A stretch of DNA of 64,000 bases from Candidatus Berkiella cookevillensis (lineage in GTDB: Bacteria; Pseudomonadota; Gammaproteobacteria; Berkiellales; Berkiellaceae). The DNA lies in contig NZ_LKHV02000001.1 in NCBI RefSeq assembly GCF_001431315.2, positions 744,001 to 808,000 on the forward strand. The letters run 5' to 3'. The translations under genes and the position numbers were made by a program. Shown piece by piece: positions 17,518 through 26,800 of the stretch; position 1 is the first letter of the stretch, and the number at the start of each line of letters is the position of its first letter. Below the pieces are notes generated by a model. That model did not search any database, had not been told where the DNA came from, and saw only the letters and a program-made list of their open reading frames with translations.

Positions 17518-18387
17518 TTACAAACCAGCCAAAAATATATTCTGATTGACCAAGTCGATCAATACTAAAGTAGTATTAAAAAAATTATAACCCAAAATTC
17601 CATCTACTTGTGGTTCTTGAAATTCAATATTATGAAAAAAATGATCTTCAAGTTTGAAATTATTAAAATTGAGACTAACTAAGTTTTGATCAATATTTCC
17701 TAAAATAGTTGGCTTGAGAATTGATGCTGTTGCTCCTGTATCTAGCAAAAAAGTTGCTGCTTTAAGATTGTTTATTTTTCCTGATATAACTAGGCTTTCG
17801 CTACTGGATTGATAAGACATTTTTTGCCATTTTTTCTTATTATAAGGAGAAGGTATGGCATCATGGTCGAAAATTATTATTCTTTGGTTTGAATAATCAA
17901 TAATTATTTTTTTGTTTGAAAATAAATTTATTCCAATGATGCCATCTTGTTGTTCATGAAAATTATCTGCAATAAGACCTTCTTCTTTTGTGTTAGTGGT
18001 TTTATCGGGAGAAAATTTTAAACCCCAAGGTTGGTACGAATAAGTATTGATGCAAGGTATTGTCATTGAACTTAGAGTGAGCTTTGGAATAATGACTTCA
18101 TCTGTTGAAGTGATCTTGCCACTTGAATCTATAGATTTTCTAGTTCTCCCAGTTTTTGTTACTGTGTTTAAATTTTGTAATATTTTATCATTCAAAATTA
18201 ATGGAGCATTTGATCCTGTATCAAATAATAATTTGATCTCTTTTTCTTCGATCTGGCCAGTAATCAATGGAATATAATGAGAAATATTTAAGTTAATTAT
18301 TTGAGCATCTTGTGCTTGTGCGTTAACTGCTGGAGAAAAACTAGAAAAAATAAATATGCAAAGATAAAATTGATTTTTTAAATACAT
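17518..18387 (-). CDS. Secreted two-domain aspartic protease (retropepsin/pepsin-like)
   Basis: 289 residues. A signal peptide is likely (FYLCIFIFSSFSPAVNA, cleavage after NA at about residue 23). Two catalytic motifs are seen: LLFDTGSNAPLI (about 53-64) and FLLDTGATASIL (about 213-224), each followed by a hydrophobic turn. The internal duplication is typical of clan AA aspartyl proteases with two lobes in one chain. It lies downstream of the decayed radical-SAM gene and precursor on the same strand, which suggests export and maturation or use of the peptide. Such a function is inference; the protease itself appears intact. Confidence 0.8.
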   Translation of the reverse strand: MYLKNQFYLCIFIFSSFSPAVNAQAQDAQIINLNISHYIPLITGQIEEKEIKLLFDTGSNAPLILNDKILQNLNTVTKTGRTRKSIDSSGKITSTDEVIIPKLTLSSMTIPCINTYSYQPWGLKFSPDKTTNTKEEGLIADNFHEQQDGIIGINLFSNKKIIIDYSNQRIIIFDHDAIPSPYNKKKWQKMSYQSSSESLVISGKINNLKAATFLLDTGATASILKPTILGNIDQNLVSLNFNNFKLEDHFFHNIEFQEPQVDGILGYNFFNTTLVLIDLVNQNIFLAGL

Positions 18388-18402
18388 AAATTTCTTTTAA
18401 TA

Positions 18403-19580
18403 TTAGTTAAGGTTTAAGCTATTGTATATAACTTCAGGTGAAACACCAGTAGAAAGCAAATAATTAGCTATAGTAGAGTATAATTCTCTTAATGCTGAAC
18501 AATAAATGGAGGGGTTATTGAAATCATTTTCAAGGTTATAGCGATTAATTAATTCACCGCCTTTACATAAATCTGATCAACAACAGTCAGTACAATTTTT
18601 AGGGATGGTTGCTTCAGATTGTCTTAGAAAAGTAAATAGTTCCGAGTTCACTATATCAAAAAGACTATTTTCTAAAATAGAAAATTCATCTTTATCATTC
18701 CAAAATTGGGTATTTCGTAGAATATCATTTGGAACAACATGACCATTTGTTGAAATACTGATTATTTGATTGATGGTTTTAATAGTTGGTTTAGGTCTTA
18801 AACTTGTAAGTAATTTTTTAACAATTGAATCAAGAATACGAATATGAATGCTAGGATCATCCTGTTTTTTCCAAGCATAAATTAAATCTAACAAAAAAGA
18901 ATTTATTTTTTCTGATTCTATTTTTGAAATAGTTTGATAAGAAAGATCTGGTAATAAAAAATCTAATACTTTAAACCCTAGGTCATAAACAAGGTGTTCA
19001 TAGATTAAAGTGGCAGAAAAATTAGGATTGACTACACTTAAAGCAGCGGGTTCCTTAATTTTATTTTTTTTGCATGCATCAAATAATTTATCGATGCCGA
19101 TTTTTAGTCTGTCGTAAGTCCCTTTGCCTCTATGATCAATGCGATATTGATCATTGTAAATTTTAGGCCCATCTATACTCACTCCTACAGCAATCTCATG
19201 AGTTTGAAATAATTCTATCCAATCGTCATCTATCAGAGTAGCATTTGTTTGTATACTTAAAGATAATTTTGTTTTCTCTGCTAATTTATCTCGGAAAATT
19301 TTGCACATTACATCAAAATCTTTTTTTTTTGTAATAGTGGTTCACCACCGTGAAAGATAATAACTAGATTTTCAATCTTTAATTTTTCAATCCCTACTCG
19401 TAAAAAATGACAAACATCTTCTATCATTTTAAGAGATATATATTTAGGATGTTTTAGGAAGGACTTATCTTTGTCATTGAAAAAATAGCAATATGAACAA
19501 TTAATATTGCATCGTTCGACTGTTTTTAAAACAACCTCTAGCCTATTAAGCTTTGTTAATTGATAGGTGAAATTGAACAT
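18403..19580 (-). pseudogene. Radical SAM peptide maturase, disrupted by an A-tract frameshift and an in-frame TGA
   Basis: Homologue of the intact maturase at 21.3 kb. It has RCNINCSYCYFF (CxxxCxxC cluster motif) and IIFHGGEPLLQKK, and then the frame is lost in a run of ten A (19321-19330). Eleven A would rejoin QKKKDFDVMCKIF. The second part (SLSIQTNATLIDDDW, VSIDGPKIYNDQYRIDHRG) runs to CTDCC and a TGA at 18577-18579, where the intact homologue has Trp. After it the same frame continues SDLCKGGELINRYNLENDF and NNPSIYCSALRELY to a stop at 18403. Rejoined length is about 390 residues, equal to the homologue. Start chosen at 19580 because TTGGA lies eight bases upstream. Two lesions argue for decay. 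Confidence 0.8.
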
Positions 19581-19655
19581 GATGTATTCCAAGAAAGCGC
19601 CTAGGTGATTTTTAAGCTACTTAAGCGCTTGAATTGTTGTCTCAAAAAATTAAAA

Positions 19656-19853
19656 TTAAAAATTTAAACTTTTTGAAAATGATAAATAGACGCAATCATT
19701 GCATTGTGCGCCTCCGCTCACTTGCATTAAAGCATTGGCTGTTAAGTTGCTATGAGGGGGAAGCTCGGCAGGTAGTTTATTAGGCTTGGAACGTGTTGCT
19801 TGATCTTTTTTTTCCATTTGGGTAATAAAGTCAATATATTTTTTACTGTACAT
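19656..19853 (-). CDS. RiPP precursor peptide with VSGG leader end
   Basis: 65 residues from the ATG that follows GAGGGAG by six bases; a longer start five codons upstream is possible. The leader (LTANALMQVSGG) ends in a double glycine. The core is short: AQCNDCVYLSFSKSLNF. CNDC directly after the leader parallels CKDC in the precursor at 13.3 kb. It lies 75 bases upstream of the decayed radical-SAM gene on the same strand and is its obvious substrate. Confidence 0.75.
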   Translation of the reverse strand: MYSKKYIDFITQMEKKDQATRSKPNKLPAELPPHSNLTANALMQVSGGAQCNDCVYLSFSKSLNF

Positions 19854-19868
19854 GTAATACTCCCTCAT

Positions 19869-20880
19869 GTATATAAATTTTATTCCATCTTTTAAGCATA
19901 TAAATGATGCGCGAGAAAGGTATATTATTGCAGCTTAAGTGTCAACTTAAAATGAAAATATGTATTTAGAATTATTACTAAAGAGTAATTTTTCGATTAT
20001 ATAATTTAAAGGGTACTGTCATGGAAAAGATAACTAAAAGCACATAGATAAACTACTGTTATTCTTCTTCTGATATGATCTTTCATATGCGTTCTCAATT
20101 TGTTGCATGGATGGAGCACTATTAAGATTAAAAAACTAACAGAAGTAAGTGAGATCTCATTTGATGACAATCTAATGATGGTCTTGTTAGCGAATAAAGG
20201 AACATTGTATGAGCATAATATGGTGATGATCAGGTTGTCATTATTGAAATGCTGATCAAAATATTTTTGAGGCTATGAAGAAAAGTTACAAGATCATTAT
20301 ATAGAAATATTTGATTGGGATAATTGGTTGGAATAAAAATAGAACCGAGAATATAATATTGATAATTGTAATTCAACGTTAGAGCTTGTTGATTGGCTAA
20401 GAAAATAAAAATAATATCCTCTTAATGCTGATATAGAAGAAAAAGAACATACAGAAGCACAGGGAAAAAATTCTGAGAAGAAAGAAATCCTTCACGCTTG
20501 TCAAAAATCTCTTTTAGAGACAGTCTCCAATTTCATGATAATAAAAAGGCTTTCCTGCCGATGAGTATTTTTATAGGCTTGAAAAATACTATGCTGAGTT
20601 ATTTGAAGATGATAATGTCATTGTCGATGTCAAAATGGTTTTAGTTCCGAGGAAGATGGAAAAATAATCATTGAGTGTGAATTTGATGGAAAACAGCCTA
20701 TCAAAGAAGACAAATTTAAAGCGAAGATAATCCTAGAGTATGGTTTAAAGGTTGATGGCGTTAAATTTGAAGAGAATGAGGAAAAAACAATACTGATGGA
20801 CTAGCATTTATTTCATTATGGCAAATGAGGATATATTGTATTTTCTCTGTAGAGAAATAATTATGATCATTATAATTTAC
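19869..20880. other. Long gene-free stretch with gene debris
   Basis: About 1 kb between the two divergent peptide loci. The last part (20460-20804) contains coding-like pieces in shifting frames (next entry). The first part (19869-20130) is AT-rich and should hold the promoter of the minus-strand precursor. No intact gene, tRNA or long repeat is seen. Confidence 0.6.
20460..20804 (+). pseudogene. Decayed gene remnant of unknown family
   Basis: Frames such as EYFYRLEKYYAELFEDDNVI and, one shift later, EDGKIIIECEFDGKQPIKED and EYGLKVDGVKFEENEEKTIL end at a stop at 20804. The composition looks like real protein, but no frame is open throughout and no start is visible. I do not recognise the family. 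It may be a lost neighbour of the peptide loci. Confidence 0.3.
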
Positions 20881-20885
20881 ATTAC

Positions 20886-20914
20886 TTGACATTAGCTTGG
20901 TTGATATTTACGAT
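20886..20914 (+). promoter_or_regulatory. Putative sigma-70 promoter of the intact peptide locus
   Basis: TTGACA at 20886-20891, a 17-base spacer and TACGAT at 20909-20914. The -35 is perfect and the -10 has four of six consensus bases. It lies 50 bases upstream of the precursor ATG at 20964. Confidence 0.5.
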
Positions 20915-20963
20915 GTCACTCGCTCTTTATTGAGCAATGCTAAAATATAAGGATTATATAGTT

Positions 20964-21185
20964 ATGAAGAATAATAAAAGCAAAATTCTAAAACTTTTGA
21001 ATAAAGAATTAGCAGTTTCTGGATTTGATTTGGATAATTTTGTAGCAAAACATTTCTCAGAAAAAAATCTCACCGTCCTTGAGTCTGAGCTAATCAAAAA
21101 AGTATCAGGCGGTAGGCATGAGAAAGTAAATGCCGATGGTTCTAAAGATACTACATTCATAAAAGCTGGTCCTGTTACATATTAA
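20964..21185 (+). CDS. RiPP precursor peptide with VSGG leader end (intact radical-SAM locus)
   Basis: 73 residues from ATG 20964, which has AAGGAT ten bases upstream; an in-frame ATG 27 bases earlier lacks a ribosome site. The leader is helical and charged and ends LTVLESELIKKVSGG. The 23-residue core begins RHEKVNADGSKDTTFIKAGP and ends VTY; it has no cysteine. Candidate modification sites for a radical-SAM enzyme are the aromatic residues F and Y and the lysines. It is followed by a hairpin and then by the maturase gene on the same strand. Product unknown. Confidence 0.75.
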   Translation: MKNNKSKILKLLNKELAVSGFDLDNFVAKHFSEKNLTVLESELIKKVSGGRHEKVNADGSKDTTFIKAGPVTY

Positions 21186-21204
21186 GAGTCCTTTCTTGTT
21201 CTTG

Positions 21205-21240
21205 AGTGATAGAACTGATTTAGATCTATCACTTTTATTT
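21205..21240 (+). terminator. Hairpin between precursor and maturase genes
   Basis: AGTGATAGA (21205-21213) and TCTATCACT (21225-21233) are exact reverse complements with an 11-base loop, followed by TTTATTTTC. This fits a leaky terminator that would give more precursor mRNA than maturase mRNA, as is common in peptide loci. Confidence 0.6.
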
Positions 21241-21291
21241 TCTCTTCTTTAGTAATTGAAGAAAAGTCATAGTAAATGGAAGTAAATCTTT

Positions 21292-22464
21292 GTGAGTAAA
21301 ATTGAAGCAGTCTTTGTTTTAAAGACAGTGGAGCGATGTAATATTAATTGCACATACTGTTATTTTTTTAATAAAAATGATCAATCATATAAAGAGCATC
21401 CACCCTTGATGTCAGAAGGAACTTTATTTCAAGTTGCTGACTTTATATTAAATGGATGTAAAAAATTTGAAATAAAAAATCTGGTTGTTTGTTTTCATGG
21501 TGGTGAGCCATTGATGCAGAAAAAGGATCAGTTTGAAAAATTTTGTTTGTATATTGTTGATAATTTAGTTCCAGGCTTAAAAGTGTCGTTTATTTTGCAA
21601 ACAAACGGTTTATTGATTAATGACGAATGGCTGAATCTTTTGCAAAAATTTAATGTGAATATAAGCATTAGTCTTGATGGCCCTAAATTAATTAATGATA
21701 AATATAGAATTGATCATGCTGGTAGAGGAACTTTTAATCGAGTTAGAAGAAAAATAGATTTTTTACGTGAGCATGAATTTTATAAATTAAAAGGATTTTC
21801 AATTTTATCAGTTATTAGTGAGTTTTTTGAAGCGAATGAGATTTATAATTTCTTTTTTAATGAATTATGTTTGAATAATGTTGATTTTCTAATTCCAGAT
21901 AATACCCATGACGAAAAATCTAATTTTTCTGAGAATCAACTTGGAAATTTTTTATCTGAGTTGTTTATGTTATGGATTAATGATCGACCACAAAAAATAT
22001 CAATTAGGTATTTTAATGGGATATTAAACCGATTCTTAGGAAAACCATATTATACATATGGGCATGGTTCAACCAAAGAATTAGAATGTTTGCCATTGGT
22101 CACTATATCAAGTGATGGTTCATTGTCTCCTTCAGATGAGTTTAGATCAACCTCAATGGATTTTATGAACACCAATATGAATTGTTCATCTTCTGAGCTA
22201 GATGAATTATTAAAGCATGATAATTTTGAAAAAATTGACAAATCGCTCAATACACTACCTAAAGATTGTGCTAGTTGCTTGTGGAAAAATATTTGTCAAG
22301 GCGGTGGATTAGTGAATAGATATTCTGCTGCTAGAGAATTTGATAACCCATCTGTTTTTTGTAATGATTTAAAGATATTTTATAGAACTGTAAGTATCGA
22401 ATTAATTAAAAGGAGAATGAGCATTGATCATATGATTGAAAATCTGAATAAAGAAGCTGCTTAA
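21292..22464 (+). CDS. Radical SAM/SPASM-type peptide maturase
   Basis: 390 residues, GTG start with GGAAG upstream. The radical-SAM cluster motif is RCNINCTYCYFF (residues 15-26), followed by VCFHGGEPLMQKK (SAM-binding GGE), FILQTNGLLIND and ISLDGPKLINDKYRIDH. The C-terminal part carries auxiliary cluster ligands: ECLPLVTISSDGSLSP, LPKDCASCLWKNICQGGGLV and NPSVFCNDL. This layout resembles maturases that form cyclophane or other C-C bonds on RiPP precursors (Xye/Fxs-like groups), but the subgroup is not certain. Its substrate is most likely the precursor at 20964. The next gene starts two bases after its stop. Confidence 0.85.
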   Translation: MSKIEAVFVLKTVERCNINCTYCYFFNKNDQSYKEHPPLMSEGTLFQVADFILNGCKKFEIKNLVVCFHGGEPLMQKKDQFEKFCLYIVDNLVPGLKVSFILQTNGLLINDEWLNLLQKFNVNISISLDGPKLINDKYRIDHAGRGTFNRVRRKIDFLREHEFYKLKGFSILSVISEFFEANEIYNFFFNELCLNNVDFLIPDNTHDEKSNFSENQLGNFLSELFMLWINDRPQKISIRYFNGILNRFLGKPYYTYGHGSTKELECLPLVTISSDGSLSPSDEFRSTSMDFMNTNMNCSSSELDELLKHDNFEKIDKSLNTLPKDCASCLWKNICQGGGLVNRYSAAREFDNPSVFCNDLKIFYRTVSIELIKRRMSIDHMIENLNKEAA

Positions 22465-22465
22465 A

Positions 22466-24103
22466 ATGAACTATACCTTGAAAGCTGTATTTTTTTTATT
22501 GGTTTCATTCTGTAACCTAGAAAGTTATTGTCAGCCGGTAAAGTATCAGCTATCTCAATCTAAAGGAGTGGATGCAAAAAATTTAGTTCATATAGAAATG
22601 ACTTTTCAATCAGATAAAAGTGGCGTAACAAAATTATTGCTCCCAGATAAATGGACAGATGCAGATCATTTATTTGAAAATATTGTTAATGTTATCCTTA
22701 AGAATAAGGAAACACAAAATGTTTGGCTCATTGATAGTGCTCTTCCATTTGAAAAATATATTATTTCCCCGCCAAACACTGAGCTTAAATTAACTTATGA
22801 TTTGATTGACAATAGTCAGCATAATTTTAAGCCTCATATCAATGAAAAATATTTTTCTTTTATTGGGAAAACGGCATTCATCGTTCCTGAGCTTCAAGGA
22901 GATAATGAGTCTAACAACATTATATTGGAATGGCTGGTGCCAGAGGCTCAAAAAAGCTATCGATTAGTTAATAGCTATGGCATAGATCAGAAATGTCAAA
23001 AAATTTCAAAAGAAGAGCTGTTAGAAGGTATTTTTCAAGGTGGAGATCTTTTTATTTCTCTACATGGTGATGGTGATCATAAAATTATATTTTCTTATAG
23101 CCAAGAATATTCAACTCGATCTAATTACGAAAAAGATGCTGTGAATTTAATCATGGCTCAGCGATTAGCAATGCAAGATAATAATATTCCATATTATTTT
23201 ATTCCTTCCATTATAGAGCTAGATAAGATTTTTTCAGCAACACATTTAAAAAATAGTGTGTTATTTGTCTATGGTGATGATTGGTTATCTTTGCCAAGAG
23301 ATGAATTAATTAGACATATGGCACATGAATTTTTTCATTATTGGATAGGCCATAAGATAAAGGCATCAAATGATTATTTATCATCTATGTGGTTTTTTGA
23401 AGGATTTAATGATTTTATAAGCATTGAGTTAGCTTTTCAATCAGAATTTTTAAGAGAAAATGCATATGTTGATATTAAGAATAGGCTGTTGAAAGCACAT
23501 TATGTATCACCGTTTCAAGCTATTTCGAATAAGAATGTTGCGTTATATTATTGGGATAACCCAGAGCTTCACGGCGCCCCTTATATAAAAGGGCATTTGT
23601 TTGCACAATTTTGTGATCAAATTTTAAAAGAAAAAAATCGCTCGTTATTAGATGTAATATCATTATTATCTCAACCTAACAGCCCTTATTATAAAGAGCG
23701 TTTTACAGAAAAAGACCTAATAAATGCTTTAGCCAATTTAGTATCATTAGATATTTATGAAGCATATGTTAAGTATTTTATTAAATGTGAATGTTTTGGA
23801 GACGAAATAGATTTGAAGTTAAAAGGTTATCCGCTTGACTTTGTTAATTTTAACATGCCAAATTATAATCTAAATGTTGTGGCTACTTTTATTGAGAATA
23901 GAATAATAGGACTTTCTAAAGAGAATGAACTGTATCGCCTTGGCTTTAGAGACGGGTGGCCAATTAGTAATATGAAAATTGATCCGTTATTAAAAACAGA
24001 GTTTATTGAAGTTGATATATTTGATCCTGCTGATAAGCTAAAAAAAATTGTGTTAAAACCGTATCATTACAGTTTAAGAATTCCTGCGTTTAAACAGAAA
24101 TAA
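22466..24103 (+). CDS. Secreted M61-like gluzincin metallopeptidase
   Basis: 545 residues. The N-terminus (LKAVFFLLVSFCNLESYC) looks like a signal peptide. The zinc motif is RHMAHEFFHYWIGHKI, HExxH at 287-291, and the third ligand is Glu312 in WFFEGFNDF. Later PYIKGHLFAQFCDQILKE with SLLDVISLL matches the stretch after the active site in M61 glycyl aminopeptidases. The PDZ domain typical of M61 is not evident. It starts two bases after the radical-SAM gene, so it belongs to the peptide operon and may trim the exported peptide or protect against it. No exporter gene is in the window. Role is inference. Confidence 0.75.
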   Translation: MNYTLKAVFFLLVSFCNLESYCQPVKYQLSQSKGVDAKNLVHIEMTFQSDKSGVTKLLLPDKWTDADHLFENIVNVILKNKETQNVWLIDSALPFEKYIISPPNTELKLTYDLIDNSQHNFKPHINEKYFSFIGKTAFIVPELQGDNESNNIILEWLVPEAQKSYRLVNSYGIDQKCQKISKEELLEGIFQGGDLFISLHGDGDHKIIFSYSQEYSTRSNYEKDAVNLIMAQRLAMQDNNIPYYFIPSIIELDKIFSATHLKNSVLFVYGDDWLSLPRDELIRHMAHEFFHYWIGHKIKASNDYLSSMWFFEGFNDFISIELAFQSEFLRENAYVDIKNRLLKAHYVSPFQAISNKNVALYYWDNPELHGAPYIKGHLFAQFCDQILKEKNRSLLDVISLLSQPNSPYYKERFTEKDLINALANLVSLDIYEAYVKYFIKCECFGDEIDLKLKGYPLDFVNFNMPNYNLNVVATFIENRIIGLSKENELYRLGFRDGWPISNMKIDPLLKTEFIEVDIFDPADKLKKIVLKPYHYSLRIPAFKQK

Positions 24104-24289
24104 ATTTCAAATGCTTGATTTTCAAGATTTTCTTGTGATTTTTTGAGAACAACACTATCTAACAAAAGATATTAGAAACCAATTCTTATTTATTCAGTAT
24201 GTATGAATAAAATAAAAATTGATTTCTTTTATCATGAGTTCTCTTGAATACAAGAGTATTGCTTTCATATCAAGTCAGATGCAAAGTAA

Positions 24290-24490
24290 TTAGCTAATTT
24301 TTAATTTTGCAAATACGTGATTGAGTCCTTCCATTGTATCCTCTTCAACCGCTTTAATCTGGTTTTTATAATCGGCAAGCATTTTCTGCTTAGCTTGATA
24401 CGCGCTACCTGCTTTAGCCATAAACAAAAGGGCTTTGTTATTTGCAACATCTGCGTCTCTTTTACTACTCCAGTCAAATGCTTCACGCAT
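24290..24490 (-). pseudogene. C-terminal fragment of an unknown helical protein
   Basis: 66 residues, beginning REAFDWSSKRDADVANN and rich in Ala, Lys and Glu, with the look of a real helical C-terminus. The frame is closed by a stop about 30 bases upstream of the first Met and no ribosome site is seen. It overlaps, on the other strand, the upstream extension of the next gene. I take it as a gene remnant; family unknown. Confidence 0.35.
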
Positions 24491-24517
24491 TCTGTTTCTG
24501 AACCGTACAATTCTGTA

Positions 24518-25684
24518 ATGACAACCCGATTAAAAGCAGATGCTTACCCATACAAAGTATATCGATGCTCAGACTTTAATCTGGCTATACAAGTAACACG
24601 TAGGATGCTCTCATGGGTAAACCATGGACTCAATTTTAGCCATGAAAAGTCAGATGGTATATATTCAAATTTTATAGATGCATATCCGAATTGCCATCCT
24701 GTAGAAGGTGGTCGAAATCAGTTGGAACATGCGAAGAAAGATTTTGATGTTATTTTTTATAGATATATTTCCATGGCCTCGCATCCTAACCAGCCTTTTA
24801 TGGTAAGCGATGCACAGAATGAAGGTGCTCGTTGTAGTGAAGCAATTGCAATGGCATACAATATTGAAACATTACTTTGTGCAGATGCAGTGCATTCTTT
24901 AGATACGATCAATGCAAATTGGGTAACAGATAAAACAACCATTTCACCAGAAGTGATAGAGTATAAGTTTAGTCCGCACTCGAACTATTGGGCTTATTTT
25001 CAACGTGCCAATAATCCAGATGAGTATCAACCTTATGGAAAATTACCTGAAAATGCTGTCAAAGATGGCCATTATCCTTGCTCATTGTCTGCCTGGAACT
25101 ATGAGCGATATCCTTCTATTGAAGAATTTGTGCAACAATATCCATTTTTATTGCCATTAGATTCTAAGATAGTCTCATCCTGGGCATTGATGATTTACAT
25201 GCAAAATACGCCTGGGTTGTGGCAGGATATGGGTGAGTTAATAGTACCTGAAATTTGCTACCCACTGGCGGATCTGGAAGTAGAAGAGCGCAAAAAAGAG
25301 TGGAAGGATTATGTTGTTCAGCTATTTCAAAAACGTGATTTATTCCAACATTCTTTTAAAGAAAACCTTGAACAAGCCGAACAGCTTGAAAAATTTCAAT
25401 ATTCTCCAACAAAGCGAAATGCGAGTAATTTGAATAAAAGAATTCGCCCTCTTTCTGTAGATTTAGGGCAATTTTTACAAGATTCATCCATGGAAGTGAT
25501 AGTGTCTGACTCATCGAGAGAGGTGATGACACCTGAAGAAGAAGAAAATATTTTTGCTGCCTCTACACAATCGATTATGTTTAGTCGAGCCATTAAATAT
25601 ACAAGTCCTAAGAAAAAAGTAGTTGCTAGTGATAAAGTTACTTTGCAAAGTAATTCATCGTCTTGTAGAAAATTGTTTTTTTAA
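24518..25684 (+). CDS. Unknown protein, effector candidate
   Basis: 388 residues from ATG 24518; the frame is open for 67 codons further upstream but that part overlaps the minus-strand fragment and has an unlikely composition (Cys/Phe-rich). No clear ribosome site is present at either start, so the N-terminus may have been lost by rearrangement. I do not recognise a domain. There is a central acidic/aromatic region (EYQPYGKLPENAVKDGHYP) and a C-terminal low-complexity tail with an acidic block TPEEEENI and a Ser/Lys-rich end. An acidic block near the C-terminus is common in Dot/Icm substrates. It stands beside kinase genes of eukaryotic type. Confidence 0.55.
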   Translation: MTTRLKADAYPYKVYRCSDFNLAIQVTRRMLSWVNHGLNFSHEKSDGIYSNFIDAYPNCHPVEGGRNQLEHAKKDFDVIFYRYISMASHPNQPFMVSDAQNEGARCSEAIAMAYNIETLLCADAVHSLDTINANWVTDKTTISPEVIEYKFSPHSNYWAYFQRANNPDEYQPYGKLPENAVKDGHYPCSLSAWNYERYPSIEEFVQQYPFLLPLDSKIVSSWALMIYMQNTPGLWQDMGELIVPEICYPLADLEVEERKKEWKDYVVQLFQKRDLFQHSFKENLEQAEQLEKFQYSPTKRNASNLNKRIRPLSVDLGQFLQDSSMEVIVSDSSREVMTPEEEENIFAASTQSIMFSRAIKYTSPKKKVVASDKVTLQSNSSSCRKLFF

Positions 25685-25800
25685 AAATAATTGAACAATT
25701 TTAGATGAAATGTAATAGTTATCCGATGATGAGCAATTCAATTTTATTTTTGAGTAGATATAATTTAAGGTAATTTTCTTAGAAGTGACAGAGTGCCATT

Positions 25801-26751
25801 TTGCAAAAAATAATTGATTTTTTAAATGCAATAAATGAGCCTGGCAATCCTGTTCAAAATGCTCTTTTTGATGATAATACCATTGCTGAGATATTAGCAA
25901 TCAATCCCTCTCTTTTGAATTTCCCTAAAATTTCGAGAAAAGATGAGAGCAAGTTTAAATATTCCATTATATTTGATCGTAAAAATACGCCTTTTGCGTT
26001 ATATAACCCCTATCGTGGCACAGAAGAAACTATCAATTCAGGTGCGCAGGGAGACATTCGTATTGCTCAAAATCTATTTACAAAAGAGTTTTGTTTAGTA
26101 AAAATATGTTGTATTTTAGAGCCTGATAGAAAATTATTAGACAGAGCACTCTCTAATATTATTAGAGAAATGAGAATAAGTGAATTATATCGATGTGATT
26201 TTATTCATGGATTTCAACATATTATTCATAATCATCGTTTGAAAACGTATATGTTCATGCAGGAGCTTCCAGGGGAGCCATTAGCTGAGTTTGATGCAAA
26301 GGGGTTAAACTCAACACAGTGTTTAGAGATTGTGTACCAATTTTTATTGATGCTTGATTCACTCAGTCGAAAAGGGATTGTGCATCGCGATATTCATAAT
26401 GAAAATATATTAATTGACTCATCACTGAATGTGCATTTAATAGATTTTGGTCTTGCTTATGAACAAGAGCCGAAGAATTTATCTGGCCTTGATTTTGATG
26501 ATATTTATACCTTAATAGAGAATCTTGATTTACTAAGTGGTTTTGACGGGTTAAAAACTCTATTTAAAGAAAAAGCACATAGTTGCATGAAAAGAACAGA
26601 TGCAGACTGTTCAGAATATGTGAATATTAACATCGATGATCTCATTGCTAAAACGCTATGTGCTTTAGTTATTCCTTCCTTTGCACACTCAGCTCAAGAA
26701 AGAGATCGATCTTATTTAGAGCCATATTCTTTTAAGGCTAAAAGAAATTGA
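25801..26751 (+). CDS. Eukaryotic-like protein kinase, effector candidate
   Basis: 316 residues from a TTG start; ribosome site weak, so the start is uncertain. Kinase features: a glycine-loop-like NSGAQGDIRIAQ (about 80-91), Lys in FCLVKIC, the catalytic loop GIVHRDIHNENILID (about 192-206) with HRD and Asn, and LIDFGLA (DFG, about 213). The C-lobe is short (about 90 residues) and no APE motif is clear. It resembles the small kinase effectors of Legionellales or phosphotransferases of the kinase-like fold. Target unknown. Export is assumed from the neighbourhood. Confidence 0.78.
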   Translation: MQKIIDFLNAINEPGNPVQNALFDDNTIAEILAINPSLLNFPKISRKDESKFKYSIIFDRKNTPFALYNPYRGTEETINSGAQGDIRIAQNLFTKEFCLVKICCILEPDRKLLDRALSNIIREMRISELYRCDFIHGFQHIIHNHRLKTYMFMQELPGEPLAEFDAKGLNSTQCLEIVYQFLLMLDSLSRKGIVHRDIHNENILIDSSLNVHLIDFGLAYEQEPKNLSGLDFDDIYTLIENLDLLSGFDGLKTLFKEKAHSCMKRTDADCSEYVNINIDDLIAKTLCALVIPSFAHSAQERDRSYLEPYSFKAKRN

Positions 26752-26800
26752 TAGTTGCTGCTAAATTAAAAAACGAAGTGGCTAATAGAAAACTTTAAAA

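Noticed and set aside
18577..18579. Selenocysteine recoding of the TGA in the radical-SAM gene
   Set aside because: The homologue has Trp, not Cys, at this place, no SECIS-like hairpin follows directly, and a second lesion (A-tract frameshift) is present.
19869..20880. Missing transporter for the peptide loci
   Set aside because: Checked for ABC/C39 motifs in all frames by eye; only decayed sequence without Walker motifs was found.
24301..24510. 69-codon minus-strand frame overlapping the fragment at 24290-24490
   Set aside because: Same DNA in another frame, unlikely composition and no start signal.
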